DNA of 64,000 nucleotides. It comes from Liquidambar formosana. Its lineage: Eukaryota; Streptophyta; Magnoliopsida; Saxifragales; Altingiaceae. Made by a program: the position numbers and the translations under genes. Shown in pieces: positions 21,660 to 40,613 of the stretch (position 1 is its first letter; each line of letters opens with the position of its first letter). The DNA is taken from contig CM077831.1 of NCBI GenBank assembly GCA_039720395.1, forward strand, positions 32,155,695-32,219,694, given 5' to 3'. The notes under the pieces were generated by a model. That model did no database searches. It worked only from the letters and a program-made list of their open reading frames with translations, and had not been told where the DNA came from.

Positions 21660-22205
21660 ATATATATATGTATATAATACAAAAACGAAACTGAACATAT
21701 ATATGAGCATCGTGTGAAGCACTTGAAGCCATTAAATTTAATGCCGAAACTAGCATTTTATAATTTGTTCAATTTTGAAGTTCAAGAAGGATTTGCATAT
21801 CAAGTACACGGGAGTTTTTTGTAGCAGTGTGGCATGATATTCAAATGATTTTAGGCAAGTCTACTGCATAATTAAGCACATAGAAGACATAAAAGGAAGG
21901 GTGTGAGAGAAAAATAATAAGAAATAAAGAAAAAAGAAGGGGGGTTGTGGGGTGAGGACACGTGCCTATAGAAAATAGTTTATTTAGATTAACAACAAAC
22001 ATTAAAAATGTCTTCATAGAAAAAGAACCACTCCAGCTGTCTCAACTTTAAAATGCCAAGCAAAATTTTCATAATGACTCTGCTCTCATATCATAAACCC
22101 AGATCCTCCATGTTATGTTGTAATTTCATCCCATATTTGTTAGAATATCCTACAAGAAGTCATCATCTCATGGATTCCAAGCTCAAATATAATCGTGACA
22201 AGCTG
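21660..22205. other. TAN1/THUMPD1 3' flank
   Basis: AT-rich, with a small (TA)n run at 21660 and an A/G-rich stretch near 21900-21950. Probably includes the 3' UTR of the minus-strand gene that ends at 22206. No other gene seen. Confidence 0.5.
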
Positions 22206-25200
22206 CTATGGCTTTGGTGATGTGAGTTGCCTCAGGTTGTATTTAGCCAACTCCTTGTACTTTTCAACGATCCCGATCAAGCACACAGTCTGACACAATT
22301 AACAAAATAGATAATTAGGTTTGTCATTGGAAAAAGATGTATAATCGAATGTCAAAAAGGAAAGTTTTTTTTTTTATAGTTCCCATGGTGTGAGAACTAG
22401 ACAAGATCCCAAAAACCTTTTTTGAACTTAGTTGTGTAATGACAATATGTGCAAATATCCAGATGAAAGAAAGACCTTCTTACCTTGACAATTTGAACAA
22501 CAATGGTCTTATCAGGATTATTAAGATCAACTTTATGAGGTCCAGGAACAGACTTTGCAACTGAATTTATGATTTTCATCCTGTCAATACCACTATTCGC
22601 ACGGGCTTCATACAAGACTGCAAACTGCAAAAGGAGGTGAAAAAATTACAGACCAAACCATCTCGTCACATAAAATAGTTTTCACCTTGTAGTTAATCAA
22701 GGGGTGCAAGTTGCTCAGACTTATACCCAGATTCAAATGACAACCCAATCCATGGGTTGAGTTGGTTTTTGTTTATCTTTTTTCCATTTTTGATGAAGTA
22801 AATTGTATTAATACTATAAGAGGGCCTAAGCCCCTATACGCAAAAGCGAGGGTTACAAAAGTTACTAAAAATTGGCAAAGGATTCTGTGCTTCCAGTAGA
22901 TACCGATCCTTTCCAAACACACCAAAACTAGACTTGAATTTAACTTTATTTAGCCTCATCATCCACCTATAAAATTATCCTATTCCTCTAATTCCAAAGA
23001 GTCCACAAGATTGCATGGGTCATCATTCTTCACACCAAAAGAGACCTCTCATTCTCAAATCTAATTTGGTTCAGCCTCCCTGCCTCACTCTTGGATAAAT
23101 ATTGAGTCTTTCAAATTTATTTTTGTCAAATTTATTTTTCATTCTGTCAAAATTTGCTGAATCTTTTCTCAAAATTTTGACCAATTTTATTTTCTTCAAT
23201 AGATATAACATCAACATATAAATATGTACAACTAGTCATGACTTTCATGGAATGTAAAAATCATGATATAAGCCAACCATTCTTCACTTAGCAACCCGAT
23301 CCAAACTGAGCTGAGATTAGAAGAACGGCTTCAGTTGGGTTTCAGTTGACTATATCAGTTCTACGTTTTAATCGTGTTAGTTTTCAGTTTGATGCTCTAA
23401 ATTCTCAGTTCAGTCTAGTTCTAATGTCAAACCACCAAAACCAAGTTGTACTCTTTGGCAACTATAATTATTGATAACAATGAAAACAAACTAAATTATA
23501 AACAAAATCTTGAGAAAAAAATAATATTAACAACATTCAGTTTATTCTCCTGGTTAGCTATAAGATTCTCACAATCTCAGCCTTGGTAAACTTAGTCAAA
23601 AACTTCTCCTGTTACACGTGTTCTATGGCAAAATCATAACTTTCGCAGAAGTGCAAGTGCTTCTTAATTTAGTCAACACAAAAACGCAAGGAATGGCAAC
23701 TGGCAAGGTTAATAATTAATATTACCTTTTGAGGTGATTGAGTTTCCACTGGAAAGTACTGTGTGACAAGAGGTTTGATGGCTTTTGAAATTTCCTCCTC
23801 TGAAGCATAGCATGTCACTTCAACCGGTAACAATCTTAAGATGAACCTAAATATGAAAATGAATATGTATTTTAGCTTGCTGACACAAAATACAGCAATT
23901 TTGTAAAGGGTCAGGCTATTGCCACCACTTAAAATACTCTAAGCCCCCCACTAATTAAATTCCCTCATATTTTACTAAAAGCACCCCCTTATCTTCCTAA
24001 AATACCCTTAAGGAAAAATTCCTTAACATTTTTCCACCCCACCCCCAACCTGTTCAGGCCTATTAGTAAGAACAAAGTATATATGTTCGGACTTATTAGT
24101 AAGAACATATTATATATGTTCGGACTTATTAGTAAGAACAAAGTATATACGTTCGGCTTTATAGAAAAGAACAATATAAAAATGTTTGGACCTTTAAAAC
24201 CGAACCTTTATTATTTATTCCGACTTATAAACACGAACACTTAAAATCCATTCACAATTACATATTCGAACAATTCTCACTTGTTGTATAGTTAAGTTGT
24301 TCGGTATTTTAAAACAGAACAATACAACTTTGTTCGGACTCCTACAGGTGAACAATATCCATTTGTTCAGAGTTACATAACCGGATAATATCCATTTGTT
24401 CGGAGTCGAAAAACGGAACAAAATAACTTTGTTCGGACTTAGAAGTCAGAACGCATTAACAGAGTTCGGTGTTACAGAAATGAACATTATAAACATGTTC
24501 GGAGTCGAAAAACCGAACAAAACGAAATTCAACATACGAAATACTGAAATTAAACTCAATAAAAAGTGTATAAATACTTAGCTTTTGATTGCTAATATCA
24601 TCTCTATCAATGCTTTTCTTGTCCATTATTCAATATAACATGAGAAACACTAATTTTTCATGTAAATATGGATTTGGTGTCAAGGTTGTTAGGGTTTGTT
24701 AGAGCATAAAGTCTATAGATGGTGGAATGTTTTTGGAGTTGGGGGTGGAGTGGGGTGGGGAAAGGAAATTTTTAAAGTCTTTAAGTAGACATGTCCTTAT
24801 TGGTAAATTTACATTTAGATATAAAGAATTTCATAAATTATTTAAATATTGGGGGGCTTAGAGTATTTTGAGTGGTGGCAATAGCCTGGCCCTTTTGTAA
24901 ATTAAGTACAACCTAACAAGTAAGCAATGTATGAACCTTGACATGTGTTTCCTCGTTGAGGCAGCAGATGTCATCATGTGCTGCGCGATATCTTTTGGCC
25001 TAGGATCTCCATCTCTTTTTTGCATTTGAACAATAACAACACCATTACAACCTGAGTCAAGGTTGACAAAACGTCTCTGTTTGAACAAGATGAATTCTAT
25101 CATTAGAAGAAGAAGAAGACAATATAATGGCATACACTCACCAATTGACAAAGGTTTCTATGCCACCAATGGCAAGGAGTATGTATATTGACTAAATAAT

Positions 25201-28200
25201 ACACAGAGGAGTATGACATTTGGTGAACTCTATAATTAATAAAACCCATGATATCCACCAATTTAAACCCAATCATGAACTGTAACTGCAAATTTTCCAG
25301 TTGGCTGTGATTGGAATAACATAAGAGTTGTAGTCCCATGGAGCTTTGGTTTTTTTCTCTTGTATATGTCTCATGTACGAGTTCAAACCCTTTTTTCTTA
25401 ATACATATCCTTACTTTTATCAAAAAAGAAGTAACAAAAGTGTTGTAGACAACTCCAGTAATGAACACAGAGGTAATCTACTCAGCAAGAAATTCAAGAA
25501 AACATGGTAAACTGACCATACTACATTTGAGTATTTGTATTTTTCATTTGAAAGAATCATCATAGAGCATATTTTTAAAAGATATCAAACATCAATTTTT
25601 TTTTTTTTTTTTACCAACCATATTCTTAAAATATATCAACCACATAAAACTCCCTTTCATCCAGAAAAATTGATATTTACCTGGTGTCATCACAATCCAG
25701 AAAAAGAACTGTAATTTGGTAGGGGAAGAAATGTACTCAAAGATGTCATTCCCCCCCTCCCCCACCCCGGGCGCCCCCTGCGGAACCCCAACAAAACACA
25801 CACACACACACACAAAAGTATAAGCAGCATAAAGTCCCCAAAAACCTACTAGCAGACAGAAGACCCAACCTTACTGACATGGATAAAAGGTAGTGCTCAC
25901 CCAATATAATATGCAGGCTATGTTAAAATGATGCGTTGGAAAATGTATAGGCACTGAATTGTACATATATACACATACTAATACATTCATGCGTGCATAC
26001 ATACTTACATTACATGTATCATGTATGTATGTATTTGTCTCAATTTTGGTAAACATAGTATCCCAAAATATTACCAATAATGAGAATCAAGAACCAAATG
26101 CCTCATGGATATGTTTACATTTTTCTTGCAGACCAGAATTAAATCATATTTGAACTTTCCCCATTTCAACACTTGTTGAGGCCGACACAATCTACATATT
26201 CTTAGAACTATTTAAATCCTAAGTCCTAATCAAATGAATATGAGCATAAGGGAATAGATTCTCCTAGTCCAGAAGAACCTTCTTATATATAAATATATAT
26301 ATACAAGTCATTGAAACATAACAATTATGTACATCCGCAAATTGAACTTGTGGTAAAATGGATAAAAGCATGAAGAACAGAAGCGTAACAATAATATACA
26401 TCCACGAATTGCACTTGCAGTAAAATGGATAAACCCATGAAGAACAGAATCATTTTCATACTATATACGGATCTACAATCAGTAACATATATCTTCAGAT
26501 GACAGAGAACAACAGCAAAAGCAAAAAGGGGCAGAAAACACGAGAGCATCTACACAAAAAAAAATCATAAAAAAACAAAAACCCATAAGCTAAAATCAGC
26601 AGAAGAGCCACAACATAATTCTTTTAAAAAAAAATCAAAAATTTTGTCAAGAGGTTCATTGGATATTGCTAACTCACCTTGTTCCTATCGCCCAGTTCTT
26701 TAAGTTCTTCTTCAATCAGCTTATCAATGGACTTTTCCTCCCTTTTTGATGCATCTGTTTCTAGGCATTGTTTCTTTGCTGGTGGCTCCTCAACTTCATT
26801 TGCTTGAATTTCATGATTTTTACCACTGTCTTTATTATCATCTGTCTCTCCTTTTGTTTGATTCTCATTACATGAAGTATAATTATGAGGATCTGATTTT
26901 TCACTTGCTGGATTTTCATGATTAGCAGCATCATCTTTACAAGTATCTGATTTATCCTCCTCCTCCTCCTCCTCCTTCTCCTCCTCCTCTTCATCATCAT
27001 CATCATCACTACTTGAAGAATCAGAATATGAGAATTTAGTTTTTTTATTTAAAGGCTTATTGGGAAACACTGCAAGCTTGATGCCTGAATCTGATCCATG
27101 GACTAGCTCTTCATAAAACTGAGACAGAGAGAGAGAGAACCAGAAGCTCAGTGGGGAGCATATTGTTAAATTCCACTTCATATATAAGTGGAACAAATTA
27201 CTCCATATAATGAAAATATATGTATGCATTAAGTACAATAACCAGTCTACACTACCTAGTTAAAAATCCAAACTGAAAGAAGCTTTAAAAGGGTTTGGTC
27301 TAGCAATGTTGAGTCAAACTATATGCATGATAGCAATGGAAAAAAACACTACATTAGAAGCTTATGATCACCAAGAAACTAGAGGCGATGCACAGGTTTT
27401 ATGCAGCACAATGAAGAAATCATAGAAACTGTAAAAGCTCCACGAAAAATTTAAAGACCCTTAATTTCCCTTGTAAATCAGATTGATAAAGCAGAACCCA
27501 TAGCACTCAATTCTAGAAATTGCCAAAGGGAATTGAAGGGTAGGAGATTGGACATTAAAATAAATAATAGAAATGATATAACCTACCTTTCCTAATTATT
27601 TCCTTCTCAAGGAAAAATAAAAGGAGGTAATATGGCTAGAGTTTTTGTCCCTGATGTTACAATAAAAATGGGAGAAATAAGGTGAAGAAAGAAACTCTCC
27701 AAGTGTTATAATTTCATTTCCTTTCAATTCTCTTCAATTCCAGGGAGAAATTAAACTGGTATGGATTTTTCCCACTATCCTTTCTTTTCCCTCTCATTGA
27801 TGATCAAACCAAACAAAGAAAATTTAAGTTGTGCGTTTTTACTCTCTGAATCCCCAAGTCCAAATAGAGTGTAGAGGATTATCATCTTATTAGCATGCAG
27901 AGGAGCTTCTTTAAATCCTTATCTAGTCCTTTCCGCTTGGATTAGAGTGATGATGATATGCTTACTTTTTCTGGTCAGCATGCTACTCACTAATGAGTGC
28001 TTGGACTCAAAAAGTAAAGAAGGATGCTCAATGTTATTTGAAAGACTGATGTGGACAAGAAATTTGATTGTGTAAAGTATAACTCTTTGGATTATATGCT
28101 CCACAAGATGGAATTTGTTATAAAAAAATGGAGAGGTTGGATGAGCACATGTTATTGTACTACGTTTATTTACGGTCTTTTCAGAGGGAATCCTATTGGG

Positions 28201-29686
28201 TTCTTTAACAACTCCAAGGCTGAGGCAGCCCCCCCTCTTATCCCATTCCTAGTCATTCACGTGACAAGCAGGAAGGAAAATGATTCTTCAACTAATGGAA
28301 GGGGGCTTTCCATCAGGTTTTCCGACAGCTCAAGGGAGACCATGTAAATCATCTCCAATATGCAAATGACAATTCAAACACCTCATATTTAGCTACAATT
28401 TGTAAGGTCAGATTCAAGATATTCCGAGTTGGTCTTTCAGCCAAGACTAATAGAAAAAAAATAATAATAATAATAATAAGTGGTCACTTAAGTTGATGAG
28501 GTTGTTAATCTTTGTGTTGGAATTTTATTCTAAAGACTCTTGCAAAGTTTGGGAGCTCTAATGGGTGAGATAGTAATGAGGCACTCCTACCTTATAACCT
28601 CAACCTTTGGAGGGAAACCTTTCAATGGGAGAAAAATTATGATTTGCACTCATGTTCAACAATTAAATAAACTTTATATATATATATAATGGGGAAAAAG
28701 TAAGAATTTGTCTGATTTGTGAGGGTGACAATGGTCACTTTAAGGATAAGTTCCCTTTTGTTTTTGCTATTACTAATAACAGAGACATTCATAGCACATT
28801 ATAAGCATCAAGGTATGGCTTCATCATTCTTGGAGCCTCTGGGAAACTGTAAATGTTTGTAATCTTCTAGAATTGCCCTCTAGGGCTCTTTAAAGAGCAG
28901 AGGAGGATAGACGTCAGAGGCCACTGCATCCTAGGGGAAAATGATTAATGACTAAAGCCGTCCTCCTCCACAATTCGCAGTTCATTTTTAGCACAAAAGG
29001 ATTTGGTTTTCCATGTTATGTCAAAATTTGCTTTCTTTATTCAGACGGCTACATTGGTTAAAGAAATATCAACAGGGATCAAATCACTACAAGAGGTCTA
29101 ATCATCCCTAAGTACGCACGTTTTCTATTAGGTCCTTTTTTTTTTTTGGGTGAAATTCTATTAGGTCCTTTGCCTACTCATGATTTGGTATTTCTGGGAC
29201 CTCACAAATATAAGTCCACACAAATATATGTAATTGAAATCAATGTAGAGCAAAAAGAATGAAACTTGGCAACAAAATAGACATACCGACATGAAGAAAA
29301 TACCAATTAAAGATCAAATGGTTAATGTAAATCACTAATCAACAAAGAAGGGGAAAGTAAGATATATGCCAATGTGAGGAGGAGGAGGAGGAGGAGGAGA
29401 ACGTACAGAATCAATAACATCGATGGCTTCACGAGAGGCTTGGCGTTCCCTTCCACCATCGCAGGTGATGAAGAAACCTTGTATTCCTGGGCGTAATGGG
29501 TACCAACCCTTCTTCTTCACAGCTTTCTGAAAACAAATACAAAAACGAGTTCAGCACGAAAAGGGGGGGGGGGAATAAAAGAAGAAATACTTAGACAGAG
29601 AGAGAGGGAGAGACGTTGTGAGGACGATACTGCTTCCTCTTCCTGCTCCTGGAGGGAGCAGAGTTTGATTCGTTTTCAGCCGCCAT
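22206..29686 (-). CDS. TAN1 (THUMPD1-like): THUMP domain-containing protein 1 / TAN1 homolog, 372 aa
   Basis: Seven exons on the minus strand join in phase: 29686-29615, 29526-29407, 27118-26678, 25076-24937, 23846-23726, 22624-22484 and 22289-22206 (TAG). The N-terminus is basic (SRSRKRKQYRPHN). GWYPLRPGIQGFFITCDGGR is the conserved start of THUMPD1/Tan1. A family-typical acidic low-complexity insert with poly-D and poly-E sits in exon 3. The THUMP domain (about residues 240-350) includes RFVNLDSGCNGVV, RFILRLLPVEVTCYA, FAVLYEARANSG and VDLNNPDKTIVVQIVK. The yeast orthologue Tan1 is the RNA-binding partner of the Kre33/NAT10 acetyltransferase in making N4-acetylcytidine in tRNA-Ser and tRNA-Leu, so a nuclear tRNA-modification role is inferred. 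All introns are GT-AG. Introns 2, 4 and 5 carry TE remnants, none of which damage the exons. Confidence 0.93.
22780..23110 (-). mobile_element. 5'-truncated L1-type LINE remnant in TAN1 intron 5
   Basis: On the minus strand the sequence reads RMMTHAILWTLWN, stop, RNRII, matching the zf-RVT tail of plant L1 LINEs (ILW.LW.ERNRR.F). It is followed by a 3' UTR containing GGGGCTTAGGCCCTC and ending ...TTCATCAAAAATGG. In-frame stops show it is dead. The orientation is the same as the host gene. Confidence 0.7.
23899..24901. mobile_element. 985-bp Mutator-like MITE with 9-bp TSD in TAN1 intron 4
   Basis: The element is 23908-24892. The ends GGGTCAGGCTATTGCCACCA and (inverted) GGGCCAGGCTATTGCCACCA begin terminal inverted repeats that run over 40 bp with about two mismatches, through AAAATACTCTAAGCCCCCC. 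The 9-bp direct repeat TTTTGTAAA flanks it (23899-23907 and 24893-24901), the size made by Mutator-like transposases. No transposase is encoded. Its right edge is only 36 bp from the exon 4 splice donor. Confidence 0.93.
24060..24530. repeat. Decayed ~30-bp tandem repeat inside the MULE MITE
   Basis: A motif of the form GTTCGGACTTATTAGTAAGAAC followed by an AT-rich spacer recurs roughly every 30 bp. The first three units are near-identical and later ones are strongly diverged (GTTCGGAGTCGAAAAACGGAAC and similar). Each unit is a small inverted repeat (GTTCGG...CCGAAC or GTTC...GAAC). Confidence 0.75.
25795..25815. repeat. (AC)n microsatellite in TAN1 intron 3
   Basis: About ten AC units. The adjacent CCCCCCCTCCCCCACCCC tract (25750-25767) is an unusually C-rich patch in an AT-rich intron. 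Confidence 0.85.
28030..28480 (+). mobile_element. Degraded L1 LINE reverse-transcriptase fragment in TAN1 intron 2
   Basis: The plus strand reads KKFDCVKYNSLDYMLHKMEF, then KKWRGWMSTCYCTT, GLFRGNPIGFFNNS, PLIPFLVI and, after a stop, HLQYANDN. These align with the RVT_1 order AYD.V.W..L...M...GF, W..WI..C, NG.P.GFF...RGLRQGDPLSP.LF and the catalytic YADD box (here YAND). Frameshifts and stops make it non-functional. It lies antisense to the TAN1 gene. Confidence 0.8.
29377..29399. repeat. (GAG)n run at the TAN1 exon 2 donor
   Basis: Seven to eight GGA/GAG units lie just inside intron 2 (minus strand CTC repeats), 8 bp from the exon 2 splice donor. Confidence 0.85.
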
Positions 29687-29823
29687 TAGAGAGAGAGAGA
29701 GAGAGCTGGTTATTGCAGAACTAGTTTGAGGCTTCGAGCAAGGAGAGGGTATGAATGAATTATGAAAAGGCAAATGAGAAAATTCCACTTTGGTGTGTGC
29801 TTCTGAGACTAATACCAAACTAT

Positions 29824-30838
29824 GGCCACGTTTGTTGTGAGTAGGGGTGTTAATGGTTCGGTTTGGTTCGGTTTTAAGGGAGATTTCAAACTAAATCATT
29901 ATACTTTGGTTTTGTTCCTTCCAAACCAAAACCAAACCATACTTTTAAAAAACCAAACCAAACCAAACCATTATATTTCGGTTTGGTTCGGTTTGGTTTC
30001 GGTTTTAACCTATCAAGTAACAACAAATAATTGAAAATGAAAAAAATGACATGCCAAATTCCAAATAAAAACATTTTTAATAAAAGCATTACATTAGCAA
30101 CTAAAAAAAATAAACATTGTATCAAAATAGAAACATATTGACATATATCAATATGTCAATATCACACACAATATTTATAGTTAGTTTAATACATGCTAAT
30201 CTAAAAAAGGGAAAACGATAAGAAACTTAAAATCAACAAAAACAAGCCCATTTCCTATTTTACCCTTATTAGAATTGGGAATTTACAAACTTTAAGTTTA
30301 TATATATATATATATATATATATTATATTTTTCGGTTTTTTCGGTTTGGTTTGATTTTTTAAAACTGAAAACCAAAACCAAACCAATTGAGTTCGGTTTT
30401 CTAAAATTAAAACCATAACCAAACCTAATGACAAAAAAACCAAACCAAACTGTCCGGTTCGGTTTGGTTCAATTTAGTTCTCAGTTTTAACCAAATCCAT
30501 TAACACCCCTAGTTGTGAGGGAATGAAAGAGGAGATGGATTTCATTCCTCAAAAAAAAGTGAAGTGTTTGGTTGTACAAGGAAATGGAATGACTATTCTT
30601 TTGCAGGGAGTCTATTACCTCCAATGAGAGAATAGCCATTCTTTCCCAAACCAAGAGGAATGGCTATTCTCTCTTTTCAAAGAGTAAAAATCATTAAAAA
30701 TGGGTTTTACCCCTGTTTTTTCATTTTACTCCCACCCCTTACCAAACATTGAGATGGAATGTCCATTCCCATGCTCATTCTCATTTCATTCCATTTTCAC
30801 TCCCATTTTATTCATTCCCTCAAACCAAATGTAGCCTA
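29824..30838. mobile_element. MITE with GGCYACRTTTGGT-type ends, interrupted by a hAT element
   Basis: The left end GGCCACGTTTGTTGTGAG continues, after the inserted hAT element, as GGAATGAAAG. The right end inverted reads GGCTACATTTGGTTTGAGGGAATGAA. Removing the hAT element and one TSD rebuilds matching terminal inverted repeats. The interior near 30550-30830 repeats GGAATG / CATTCC words in both orientations. The flanks suggest a TA or TWA target, which fits a PIF/Harbinger-type element, but the class is uncertain. It begins about 138 bp upstream of the TAN1 start codon. Confidence 0.7.
29834..30519. mobile_element. Non-autonomous hAT element, 670 bp, 8-bp TSD, nested in a MITE
   Basis: The element is 29842-30511 with inverted ends TAGGGGTGTTAATGG and CCATTAACACCCCTA. 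It is flanked by the 8-bp direct repeat GTTGTGAG (29834-29841 and 30512-30519). Subterminal arrays of GGTTCGGTTTGG and its inverse fill both sides, and the middle is AT-rich. The shared TAGGGGTG terminus and the same architecture link it to the hAT element at 9114-9837, with a different subterminal motif. Confidence 0.93.
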
Positions 30839-30839
30839 A

Positions 30840-32886
30840 TAGCCCCAACGGTACCCTCAGGTTTTTTCTTTTTCTTTTTTTTTTTTTTCGTTTCTCTCTC
30901 TTCTTTTCCTTTCTAACAATCTTATCAACATATAATTTACCGGCTCTTTTTGGAATTGAGTATAGGTCAACTTTACAAGTTCTTGGATTCTTTTTTAGTT
31001 ATGAGCTTTCTCATTTATGTGTTATTTATCTGTGTCTAACTAAAAAAATATAAATAAAAAAAACATATAGTCAACTTAGCACTCGATTTGAAACCTCCTT
31101 TAAATAGGGGAAATAAGATATTCCTATTGTTTTTTTTTTTTTTAAAAGTTAGTATTAACAAGCTTGTTACCTCATAAATACTCATTTGTTATGTTCTTTT
31201 TAAGTATGTCTGATCAAGTATTTGCCTAACAAATTTTCTGCTTAACGTTGAGGTTCCTTGTTATGTGAAATAACTTATGCATAATGGTCTAAGGATTGCA
31301 ATTATCTTAGCCTAATAATAATTTGTGGTCCCTAGAGAGCAAACGACGTGTATTTAGCTCTACTCGGTGGCACAAAAAGGAAAATAAATAGAGAAAAAAA
31401 CATGATAATCACTAATTCACTATTAAAGGCGCCCTTAAGTAATTTGAGAGAGAGAGAGAACTTAGAAATTTGCAAAAAGATCAATGTAAAGTATCATATA
31501 AACATAAATTAATTTAAGCTAATTCACATGAGAACAACCTCGGTTGGATTGGATTGGAAACATACCAATGATTTAGAAATTGAAAAAACCAGCGGAATTT
31601 ACAAATCCGCAACAAGAGCAATCTAAAATAATCACATTAAGTATAAACAGAAATTAATCGTAGCTTAATTATCCAGAGTGTGAAACCAAACTCATCTCAT
31701 CAAGTGGGAAACGATATGTTAATTCAAAGAGATGGGGCCTGGGGGGCCTCAGCATCAAGAAAGTACTGGTTACTCTAAATCAAGTATACTCCTTAAAGCT
31801 TGGATGGTATTTGCCCGCAAATTAATCCCAGCTTCACTATGGGCTAAAGCTTAATAAAAGCAAATACTATCCTTCATTCTTCTGTTGTGGAAGCCGTTTG
31901 CAAGCCTTCAAACTCTCGGTGCATGGAAAAATATTGTGAGAACTTCACCTACTCTTCAAAATGCTAATCATGAGTACTTATCTGATTAACTTTGATCATG
32001 TGTGGGATATCCCGTTTGATCACGGTCGTCCGTGAGCAACATGGACAGGTGTGTGAATACGCACGTGTCATTCACGTTCGGTCGTAATCGAATAGGATAC
32101 TCGGAAATATCCTGCACATGTTCAGCCCTCTTTATCTAATAAACCCTTTTTGGGGCTGTCAATATGTTCTCGCCACCTCCACCTCCCATTACAAGTGTAT
32201 GTTTCATTTATTTTAGATCATGTGGAAAAGCTAAGAATGGAGTTATTTTAAAAAATTCTCCCATATTGCCATTATATAATGTAAAAAAATTTCACCCTCT
32301 CCGGCTCAACCGTACATTAAAATTATAATTAATGTTGATGAGGGGCGTCTCATGCAATTCAATCCCGGGAATGCAGCTACAGGAGGTCGTCTTAATATGT
32401 TTATTGGAAAGGAAAATAAGGGTAAATAAGGGGGTGTTCAGATTTTATTTTTTGAAGTTTTAGGGCACCCGTAGTGTCAAGAAGTCTAGGCAGGTAAGAT
32501 TACGAACATAAGATGATTCAGAAAAGCTTATGAAAAGGCTGTGGTTAATCATGAGAATATGCTCAACCTCAGCCACTTCTACACGGATACACTGGCAAAG
32601 CCCAAACACTCAAAGACACAGAAACCAGTTTAAGTTGAGGTGAATCTGTACAAAAGCCAAGCTTAGAGATCAATACCCTGAACGGACAGCAACCGCAATG
32701 CAAAAAGTACAAAGGGACCGAAAAACATGGCGGGCAAGCAACTGGAACACAAGGAATTTCAAACCTGAGGCTGCTGCACAAACATCAGAAGCTTTTATAT
32801 ATATCAAATATGGAAAATGAATTCTACATTTTACAAGTGGGGCTATATATATATATATATATATATTATATAATATGTATAGCAAC
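30840..32886. other. Intergenic between the TAN1 upstream MITE and the HKL 3' end
   Basis: No gene was recognised. There are T-rich runs near 30880 and 31130 and a short GA repeat at 31448-31460. The segment from about 32560 to 32886, including a (TA)n run at 32843-32866, is probably HKL 3' UTR or flank. Confidence 0.5.

Positions 32887-40613
<7,727 letters not shown>

Noticed and set aside
29822..30125. ORFs with repeated FGLV/KPNRTKP words
   Set aside because: Translations of the GGTTCGGTTTGG arrays in the second hAT element.
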